A stretch of DNA of 64,000 bases, from the NCBI GenBank assembly GCA_026122225.1, contig JANEZZ010000520.1:1116001-1180000 (forward strand), written 5' to 3'. The notes below the pieces were generated by a model. That model was not told where the DNA came from. It made no database searches and saw only the letters and a program-made list of their open reading frames with translations. Origin of the DNA: Heloderma charlesbogerti (Eukaryota > Chordata > Lepidosauria > Squamata > Helodermatidae). Shown piece by piece: positions 57,301-64,000 of this stretch. A program made the translations under genes and the position numbers. Numbering within the stretch: position 1 is the stretch's first letter; each line of letters starts with the position of its first letter.

Positions 57301-57695
57301 CTGTGGAAGAGTATTTGTGCAACGCTAGTTAAAAAAACCCTATGTATCAGAGCACAACATACCAATTTTGTAGGCAAGAATGGATCATACAGAACCTAAC
57401 CTCTTACAATGGTTTTCTTGTTGTTGGCTAAACATTCATGGGAAGGCAGTATATAAACGTTTATAATAAATAGGTTTCAAGTCTTTTCTGCAAAATCCTC
57501 ATGGATTAAATGTTTTCAGATTAAATGTGTTTTCCTAAGTTATTCACCGTCAACTAAATCCATCCCTCCCCCCAAATTGTATCTTCAAATAATGAAGTTT
57601 AAACTTCAGTTTACAAGTATCCTTTGTTTCACTATTTAGTTTGGGGGGGGGGCTGACTTTTAGTAACAATTTCAAATACCTTCTAAAACTCCTAA

Positions 57696-57903
57696 GGGTG
57701 TGATCCTGTCTATGTTTAGCCAGAGAAAAGCCCTACAACTCCCAGCATACCCCAGCCAGCAAAATCCATGGCTAAACATGCATAGGATTGCACCCTTAGG
57801 GCACAGTCCTATGCATGTTTAGACAGAGAAAAGGCCTACAACTCCCAGCATTCCCCAGCCAGCCATGCCTTTTCCCTGTCTGAACATGCATAGGTTTGTG
57901 CCC
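57696..57903. mobile_element. Two TWA MITEs back to back sharing a TTA
   Basis: The first is 57696-57795 (GGGTGTGATCC to GGATTGCACCC) with TAA at 57693. The second is 57799-57903 (GGGCACAGTCC to GGTTTGTGCCC). TTA at 57796-57798 lies between them, and a matching TTA at 57904-57906 closes the second. Confidence 0.8.
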
Positions 57904-58295
57904 TTAGTCAATTAAAGCTGGATAAATTTGCATATGAGCGAAACTGCTAGTTCTAAAGGGGAAAAATGCTAGTTCTGGGGGGAAAAACATGCTCCCTTCG
58001 TTTTTAGATGATGCACTCAAGTGTCTCAGCAAGCTTCCTCTTAGAAGAGGCATGTCCACCTGGGAGGGAATGCCTCTTTTAGGGTGGTGCTTAAAATTTG
58101 CTGTTTTTATAAGTACTTGTATTAAAGGTAATTTAATATGTACAAAAAATCTGCTCAATGGTTAAATGCCACCTTTTTAGTCAACAATTTTTTTATCACC
58201 TTAGCTGATAAACTGACTAGGGATTGCAGCCCTACATCAAAAAATATCTGATAACCATAACAGAGGCTATACTTTCCAGAAGGCTAGCTGGTTTA

Positions 58296-58422
58296 GGGCG
58301 CAATCCTATGCCTGTTCAGACCAAAAAAAAGACTCCCGCATTCCCCAGCCACCTCTGCTGGGTGGGGAATGCTGTGAGGTGTAAGGCTTTACAACGTTAC
58401 AAATATGCATAGGATTGCGTTC
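58296..58422. mobile_element. TWA MITE
   Basis: GGGCGCAATCCTATGCCTG at the left and ATGCATAGGATTGCGTTC at the right. TTA lies before the left end and a decayed TTG after the right. Confidence 0.75.
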
Positions 58423-58439
58423 TTGGGCTCTTACAGCAA

Positions 58440-58547
58440 AAACAACAGTCTTGTGGCATCTTCAAGGGGAACAGATTTATTATAGCATAAGCTTTCATGG
58501 ACTTAGGACCGCAAAAGCTTATGCCATGATAAATCTGTTATTCTCTT
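58440..58547. repeat. Inverted repeat related to the 2136-2687 retroelement
   Basis: GTCTTGTGGCATCTTCAAGG, AACAGATTTATTATAGCAT and AAGCTTTCATGG on the left are mirrored by GCAAAAGCTTATGCCATGAT, AAATCTGTTATTCTC and TTTAAGG on the right. The CATGAAAGCTT string (minus, left arm) matches the GAAA side of the hammerhead-like core. The CTGATGA part is missing. Confidence 0.55.
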
Positions 58548-58550
58548 TAA

Positions 58551-58967
58551 GGGAGCAATCCTTTTGAGATAGGCGGCCGCCTATCCCAAGCAGGGCAGGA
58601 GAAGCATGGAGGGGATCGTTCCCTCCGCGCTTCTCCTGCCCTGCTTTTTCTGCTAGACAGCTGGTTGTGGCTGTGTAGCCGCAGGAGCACGGAGCGGGGA
58701 AGGAGACATTGGATGTGTCATACAGGCGTTTCCGCCTTCCCTGCCCCGGAACGCCCTTCCGGGAACGCCCCGTTTCAGCTGCTCCGCACTCCTCTTGCAA
58801 GCGCGGAAGACGGAGCTGTTCCATGCTGCCTCCGAGGCAGCACGGAAGTCGGGGGAGGTCAGTTTTCTGGGAACTGACCTCAGAGTGTGGGCTCTGAGGT
58901 CATTTCCCGGAAAACAACATATCCTATGGCCATCTCTCCACTGACTAGTAGCCATAGGATTGTTCCC
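58551..58967. mobile_element. 417-bp non-autonomous element with TAA target duplication (PIF/Harbinger-like)
   Basis: TAA lies at 58548-58550 and 58968-58970. The terminal repeats are GGGAGCAATCC and GGATTGTTCCC. It is GC-rich inside (GGCGGCCGCC, AGGAGAAGC...GCTTCTCCT inverted pair) and has no transposase. It shares termini with 62082-62462 and the short TWA MITEs. Confidence 0.8.
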
Positions 58968-59587
58968 TAAGTGGATGTAACGACACTTCCAGGAGGTATG
59001 TTTTGTTGTTGTTAGCAACACTTAGACACCATTCCTGGATATGTGAGATCACATGACACTAAACGCACTGTATGTGTTTCTGGTATCTGTGATGCAAATA
59101 TAAAACTTACACTGGCTAAAATGTACATTGGATCAAAAAATGACTTTTTATATATTTTACCGCCCGTTAAAAGACATTCACATGTGCAAGAGAATTTCAA
59201 AGCATTTTTTGATGTGTGTGCAAATTCGTATTCATGTTCCATGCTGATTTTGACTAAAGGCAAGGGTGGCTCTGGTCAATTTCTTTTCTTGTGTCTGCGC
59301 TTATTTCATTGACTTGTGATGGAGAGATTTAGACACCTTCTGAAAAGGGGCTCCAAGCTATAGAATTTGGCAAATGGAGATCTGGCAAGATAATCTGTGG
59401 CTGAAGCAAGCCTGTTTTATTTATTAGCTATATTATATGCTAAAAAGCAGTTGAACTTGCTCAGGCTAATATTGGATACATTAAGGATGGCCCTGGTATT
59501 CCCAACAGGACCTAATTTGCTTTGGAAAAATTAAAAAGTAAATACTTTGGAGGTCGAGTGAGTATTGCAACCATCTCTAATAATATA

Positions 59588-59937
59588 GAGTAGCCCCAAA
59601 GTAGGTATACAGTTGTTTAGAATGTTGATGGGAGGGGGAGAGAATGTGTGAGTAGGAGATGTGTGAGTGGAGTCAGAATGACAGATGGGAAGAGTGAGTG
59701 ACAGGGAGTGACAGTTAAATCAGTTAAGTGTAGAGTGGGAGGGGAGGGAAGCCCTTAAGTAGGCATACGGTAGTTTAGATGTTTAGTTATTTTTTTTACT
59801 GATATTGTGAATGATGGCAGCGAACTTGAGTCAAGAACAAAGAAAGTGGATTCTAAAGCAGTACTGGAAGACTGAAAATTCTCTCCCCCTCCCATCAACA
59901 TTCTAAACAACTGTATACCTACTTTTGGGCCACCCTG
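59588..59937. mobile_element. Mariner/Tc1-like deletion derivative with a transposase N-terminal remnant
   Basis: The terminal inverted repeats are about 55 bp: GCCCCAAAGTAGGTATAC, then AGTTGTTTAGAATGTTGATGGG at the left, and the inverse at the right ending GGGCCACCCTG. TA lies at both edges. A third, shorter terminal-repeat-like piece is at about 59750-59785. From an ATG at 59814 the plus frame reads MAANLSQEQRKWILKQYW, which looks like the N-terminal DNA-binding helix-turn-helix of a mariner-type transposase, and then runs straight into the right terminal repeat. Confidence 0.7.
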
Positions 59938-60199
59938 TATATCTGAATGCCTCTACATTAGAAGCATGTTATACAATTGTTAATTTAGGGTAAGTGATAA
60001 TCTCACCGTCTTTCTTGACCAGTATTTCACTGTGTAGAAACCATGCAGTTGTATCACTGTTGTTATTGGGGATATTATTGTCTTTGTTGACATGGGAGTT
60101 GCAAGCAGACATACTTTCCCAGCAATGGCAAATGTTAATTCGCCCCCGCCCCCATCAGCTAACACTTCAATTATGAATATAAAAGTTGTCTTGCACTAC

Positions 60200-60440
60200 T
60201 GTTCCATCTAGCCCAATATTGTCTACTCCAGGGGTGGGCAATCTATGGTCTTCCAGATGTTTTTGCCTACAACTCCCATCAGCCCTAGCCAGCATAACTA
60301 GTGGTGAGGGATGATAGAAGCTGTAGGCCAAAACATCTGGAGGGCCACACGTTGTCCACGCCTGTCTACTCTGTCTGGCAGAGGTCTTTTCCCACTCCTG
60401 TTAGTTGATATCCCGTAATGGCTGATGAACCTCAGACTTG
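60200..60440 (-). mobile_element. MIR/CORE-like SINE fragment split by a MITE
   Basis: TTCCATCTAGCCCAATATTGTCTACTC on the left continues after the MITE as TGTCTGGCAGAGGTC on the right. This is the same body as 51470-51510 (ATCTAGCCCAGTATTG, CACTGTCTGGCAGGGG). Confidence 0.6.
60229..60363. mobile_element. Palindromic hAT-like MITE, family B, inside a SINE
   Basis: It is flanked by a perfect 8-bp GTCTACTC (60221-60228, 60364-60371). It starts CAGGGGTGGGCAATC and ends CGTTGTCCACGCCT. The uninterrupted SINE sequence elsewhere supports a simple insertion. Confidence 0.9.
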
Positions 60441-60735
60441 TGGTCCAAATCCAGGCTGCTTCATGCCACTGTGGTTCCCCAAATGGCCATGCCCCCTTCC
60501 ACCCAACATCCAATTGCTTTGCAGTCCTGTCCCCCCCCCCAGTTTGAAAGGTTGAAGTGCCTCTTGCAAAGCTTAGTTACTGGCAGGAAGAGCTTTCAGC
60601 TAAAATATGCTGGTATTTTTGGCCTCACCCCTTTTGATTTTGGCCCCTCTCACCCCTGGAATGTAGCCCCAAAAGCTTCTCCGAAACTGAATTCCTCCCT
60701 CTGGCTGAAAGAGGCTCAACATTCCTGCTTGAACT
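60430..60735. mobile_element. hAT-type family member, reverse of 37660-37989
   Basis: CAAATGGCCATGCCCCC, AGAGCTTTCAGCTAAAATATGC, CACCCCTGGAATGTAGCCCC and GGCTGAAAGAGGCTCAACATTCCTG match the reverse complement of the 37660 element. It has a C-run at 60531-60540. Confidence 0.6.
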
Positions 60736-60889
60736 AGGGATGCTGGAGGTAGAACCTGGCACGTACGCAACACTCTTCCACCGAACGATGACACCCGTTC
60801 GTTCATACTGTTGGCGACAACCAATTTTATTGATCTAAAATCGATTGTCCCACAAACCAAACTTCTGTTGTTATCTTCCCTGGCTACAG

Positions 60890-61036
60890 AAATCACAGGG
60901 GACTGGAATAGCAGAAGCTGCCATGAGATGCATCTACACTGGACTTGTTGTTTTTGCCCTGGCTTCTCAGGTGGTTGATGCTACTTTGTCGAAAACAGAT
61001 GCAAAAAAAGCTGCCTCGAAAACACTGGAGGAAAAG
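60890..61036 (+). CDS. CHID1: CHID1, first coding exon (signal peptide and start of mature protein)
   Basis: CHID1 is chitinase domain-containing protein 1, also called stabilin-1-interacting chitinase-like protein. It is a secreted/lysosomal GH18-fold lectin-like protein of about 390 residues. The exon starts after the acceptor CTACAG, has its ATG at 60923 and encodes 38 residues before a GTGGGG donor. Residues 1-20 form a hydrophobic signal peptide (core LVVFALAS). Residues 21-38 read TLSKTDAKKAASKTLEEK, nearly the same as the human segment TLSKSDAKKAASKTLLEK, and the human exon also ends after that Lys. The GH18 domain is not in the window. An upstream non-coding exon in the CpG island near 56400 is inferred. 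Divergent linkage to AP2A2 supports the call independently. Confidence 0.95.
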
Positions 61037-61390
61037 GTGGGGGAGCACGCTTGATTATCTGGCATTCATCTTGGAGTAGCAACGATTCTTATCAGTTACT
61101 GTGCGGATTTTGTACTCTGCCCTGGTGGTGTTGCCTTTGCATGTGTACAGAGTGCACCTAACAGAAATCCATTCATTTCACAACAGGCCCCTTTATTTCA
61201 GAGCGGATAGTTCTATAGTGCAAATGCTCTTACGGAGTACGAAGGCTCTGTTTGGTATTTATTTAGTACGTTTCTATCCTGCCCAACAGCCAAAGGTCTC
61301 TGCGTAGCTCACAACAATAAAAACCATAAAAGAGAACACGATAAAATGCAATGTATAAGAGTTACAAAAATATAGAGCATTGCACTAGAG

Positions 61391-61575
61391 CAGACTTCCC
61401 CTATCCTGACACCCTCCAGATGTGTTAGGCTATAATTTTCACACACACTCTCTCTCTCTCTCTCTCTCTCTCCCTCTCCCTCCCTCCAGCCAGCATGTCC
61501 CACAATCATGTGTGGCTGGGGATGATGAGATTTGTAGTCCCACACATCTGGAGGGTGCCAGGTTAGGAGATGCTG
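61391..61575. mobile_element. Palindromic hAT-like MITE with internal (CT)n expansion
   Basis: CCCTCCAGATGTGTTAGGCT is mirrored by CACATCTGGAGGGTGCC. A (CT)n/(CCCT)n tract at 61449-61488 sits between the arms. The copy is longer than its relatives by about that amount. Confidence 0.7.
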
Positions 61576-61693
61576 GACTCCTAAGATCTTGGGTTGCCTT
61601 ACCTGCCACATCTGGTGGAGGCAGCAGGTGACAGATATTCAAGAACCATGTAACAATGGTAAGTAGCTAGGAAATAAGGTGGGTGACATTTAA

Positions 61694-61825
61694 GGGTGCA
61701 ATCCTAAGCATGTTTAAACAGAAAAAGCCCTACAACTCCCAGTATTTCTCAGCAAGCCATGCTGGCTGGGGAGCGCTGGGAGTTCTAGGACATTCTTCTG
61801 TCTAAGCATGCATAGGATTGTGCCT
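61694..61825. mobile_element. TWA MITE, complete palindrome
   Basis: GGGTGCAATCCTAAGCATG at the left and CATGCATAGGATTGTGCCT at the right. TAA precedes and TTA follows. It is inserted in the same unknown repeat as 52620-53160. Confidence 0.8.
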
Positions 61826-62081
61826 TTAGTAAGTAAAAACTGCTTCTCTCTCCTCCCCCCCCCCCCAAGTTGGGGGAAGTTGTACTATAGGCTGAGGTCC
61901 CAGACATGTGAGGCAACAGTCCCAATCAGTTGCAGCTTCCAATTGTGTGTGCCTGAACCAAAACACTTCGGTCACATATCATTAGCTACTGATGGGATTC
62001 ACACAACTTTCTACCTGGAACTGACTTCTGTGTAGGAAGACGTCCGTTGTGTGAAGTGGTCTTGAAAGTCAGTTTCATTTA

Positions 62082-62462
62082 GGGAGCAATCCTATGGGGA
62101 TAAGCAGCTGCCTCCAAACTCAATGATGACCGCTGATGACTGCAGGCTGGGCGGAGAGTGCATTTGTGGCTAGACGGCCAATTTTGGCTGTCTAGCTGCA
62201 GTGCTTTGGAGCGCGGGGGGGAGGGGCAGCCAGAATACACATAGGAAGCATTGCACCAGTCCTTCCAAGGTCCCCCCTTTCCTCCGGCTCCGTGCTGCTC
62301 TTCCGAGAGTGGAGCCTGGGACGATCTGTGCCACCTATGAGGGGGCAGGGGAGGGGACAGGGAGGTGGTTTTCTGGGAAAAGACCTCAAAGTACAGCCTT
62401 GGAGGTTGGTTCCCCAAATCCAAAGAATCTTATGGCTGTCTAGCGGCCATAGGATTGTGCCC
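62082..62462. mobile_element. 381-bp non-autonomous element with TTA target duplication (PIF/Harbinger-like)
   Basis: A perfect TTA lies at 62079-62081 and 62463-62465. The terminal repeats are GGGAGCAATCCTATGG and CCATAGGATTGTGCCC. It has no transposase. Confidence 0.85.
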
Positions 62463-63506
62463 TTATATATGATACATTTTAGGTTGGTTGTTGTCAAGCT
62501 TTGTTACTCAAGCCACAAATGAGCTGCAGAAGAAGCGACTGTTTTCAGAAAGCCTTGAGCAAGTTATTCAGACTGGGAATGGGAAGGGCACGCACCCCTG
62601 CGTCTCTTTCTCAGAGCTGCTCGTTCGCTTCTCTGCAGAATGTTTCAGTCTTGCCAATGTGTTAGACAAGAATTGTCAAGAGTTTTTAATTGCTTCTTTC
62701 TAAAAAGGATTTGATGCAGTCTGCTCCACTTGAGCGCTGTTTGGAGCTCTGTGTTTGTTTTAGTTTTTTATTGTTTTAATTATTTTAGCGGCTCTCTGAC
62801 TGCCCTAAATCTGCTGCTTGCACAGCAGATTGTTTTAGACCTCAGCCAAGTGAGCGCTCTTAATGTCTTTTTTTTTTTTGCTTTTTGCCTTATCTGCTAG
62901 CTGTGGGAGAATACAGCTGCATGGGAGTACACCCAGCTTGGGTCGTTTTTGCTTGTTGCTTGAGGAGCTTGAGCAAAGTCTGTTGTTGTTTTAATTTGAT
63001 ACAGTTAATGCCACTAGGTTGGATCCAGATCAGCTTAGCAGAGTTCCACTTGTTGGAGGAAGGGGATATTTCCAGTTCCCCGTTGCCCCACAGCCCCCTG
63101 TGCCTCCTGAAAAGTTGCTCAGGAAGGCTTGGGGGAACCTCCGGAGCAGTATGAGGGGCAAATACAGGGGGAAAGGGGAATTGACAGAGATTGCCTCCCC
63201 ACCCCCTTCCTCCAGCAGGGAGTCTCCCCTGGATCACAGTGCCTTCTGTAAATGGAAGGAGCCCGTCTGATCACGGAAAAGCCTTTCTACATCCAGCCCA
63301 ATGTCCTTGAGGAAATGCTAAATCTACATTTTATCAAATGGAGGTTACTTTTTACACGTGGAGAAGTGTGAAAAGTGGCATTGCATGGGGGCATTTTCAG
63401 AAACTGCATCATTGAATTCCTCTTCAGTTTCATTAATTTGTCTTTTGTTATGTGGAATTTACAAAATTGATATTAGTAGCTAGTTCAGTAGCTGTAAAAT
63501 AATAAT

Positions 63507-63610
63507 GCAAGAACATAGGGAAAGACTTGCTGGACTGAACCAAGGACAGTGATTTTAGTGCAGCATCCCCCAACCTGGTGTTCTCCAAATTCTTTGGACT
63601 ACAATGCCAG
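63507..63610. mobile_element. SINE-like tail and partial family A MITE
   Basis: AAGAACATAGGG, then GACTTGCTGGACTGAACCAAGG, resembles a common squamate SINE/LINE tail. CCCCAACCTGGTGTTCTCC from 63568 is the left arm of a palindromic MITE whose right arm is missing. Confidence 0.45.
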
Positions 63611-63659
63611 ATGCATGGCTACATGCAGTTGAACACAGGTGTGTGCCTGTGGTAATGTA

Positions 63660-64000
63660 TATTCAGGGGCAGTGAGGGTGGCAAAGAAACAATGTCTCAC
63701 TGCTGCTACTGAATCCTCTATCTGCTGCCAAGTGGAGATTTTCAGGGTCATCTGTGGCCTATTACATGCTGACCCTAAGGTCACTGTAGATCCATCTGAG
63801 GCCCACTGTGCTAGGCACTTCCAGGATATAACCTCTTGCATCTGCTGGGACTTAGACTCCAGTGATACATCAAGTGAATCAGATGAGGTATCCAGAGCAC
63901 AGCTTGGTCCAGTTTTCTTGGATGAGTTGCAGTTAGTGCAGCTCAAGGATGTTGACAAGGTGCTTGGACAGGTGTGTGCAACCACTTCCATACTGGATCC
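63660..64000 (+). mobile_element. CR1/L2-clade LINE, ORF2 fragment running off the window
   Basis: The plus-strand reading includes FRVICGLLHADPKVTVDPSE, then CARHFQDITSCICWDLDSS, PVFLDELQLVQLKDVDKVLG and QVCATTSILDP. This is the linker between endonuclease and reverse transcriptase of CR1/L2-type elements, ending at the conserved TxxLDP(xP) motif. The frame stays open to the last base, so reverse transcriptase sequence may follow. Confidence 0.8.

Larger units (their letters stand above)
56451..60889 (+). other. CHID1 intron 1 (inferred)
   Basis: It contains MITEs (56861-58422), an inverted repeat (58440-58545), a 417-bp TWA element (58551-58967), a mariner-like derivative (59588-59937), a MITE inside a SINE (60200-60440) and a hAT-type element (60430-60735). 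A LINE-tail remnant lies at about 57400-57475. I recognise nothing in 57300-57400, 57910-58290 or 58970-59585. Confidence 0.65.
61037..64000 (+). other. CHID1 intron 2, partial
   Basis: It contains a LINE-tail remnant on the minus strand (about 61255-61340), a MITE with a CT microsatellite (61391-61575), an unknown repeat with a TWA MITE (61597-61860), a 381-bp TWA element (62082-62462), a SINE-like piece (63507-63560) and a CR1/L2 open frame (63660-64000). No further CHID1 exon (expected to start SQFSDK-like) was found. I recognise nothing in 62470-63500. Confidence 0.65.

Noticed and set aside
61037..64000. Further CHID1 exons
   Set aside because: No reading matching the segment after LEEK (SQFSDK, DRGLV, VLGYVTPWN) was found in any frame before the window ends.

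Overview
This is vertebrate nuclear DNA, almost certainly from a squamate reptile (lizard or snake). The evidence is three full-length BovB (RTE-clade) LINEs, a Sauria SINE whose tail matches BovB, and dense populations of short palindromic hAT-like and TWA-target MITEs. I see no prokaryotic or viral gene system. Species cannot be told from the sequence alone.

Two host genes are present, both only in part and in divergent (head-to-head) orientation. On the minus strand are the first five coding exons of AP2A2 (alpha-2 adaptin of the AP-2 clathrin adaptor): 43119-43053, 30554-30486, 8653-8511, 5345-5152 and 2921-2792. Together they encode the first 202 residues with every splice phase matching. 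The rest of the gene lies beyond the left edge. On the plus strand is the first coding exon of CHID1 (60890-61036, ATG at 60923), a secreted chitinase-like GH18-family protein; the rest lies beyond the right edge. Each gene has its own CpG-rich 5' region (about 42640-43560 and 56190-56860), separated by about 12.6 kb of repeat-filled intergenic DNA. The same divergent CHID1/AP2A2 pair lies on human 11p15.5, so this is conserved synteny.

Layout: 1-2791 AP2A2 intron 5, with a 552-bp inverted-repeat retroelement carrying hammerhead-like cores; 2922-8510 introns 4 and 3 (MITEs, SINE, a 465-bp hAT element); 8654-30485 the 22-kb intron 2 (two full-length BovBs in opposite orientation, Sauria SINE, a 94-bp perfect inverted duplication, a four-layer nest of repeats); 30555-43052 intron 1 (L2/CR1 ends, hAT elements); 43120-56200 promoter and intergenic DNA (third full-length BovB, degenerate tandem array, L2 3' end, two BovB fragments); 56200-64000 CHID1 exon 1, intron 1 (mariner-like derivative, MITEs), exon 2 and intron 2, ending in a CR1/L2 open reading frame cut by the window edge.

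The repeats record an order of events. Target-site duplications can be read directly for most of them. They show a hAT-type element inside one BovB whose sister copy keeps the empty site, a 5' inversion of one BovB, a BovB fragment inside a MITE, a TWA MITE inside a hAT element, and an inverted patch copied 1.5 kb away into another MITE. The most interesting material is this repeat archaeology and the ribozyme-like inverted repeats, not a new gene.
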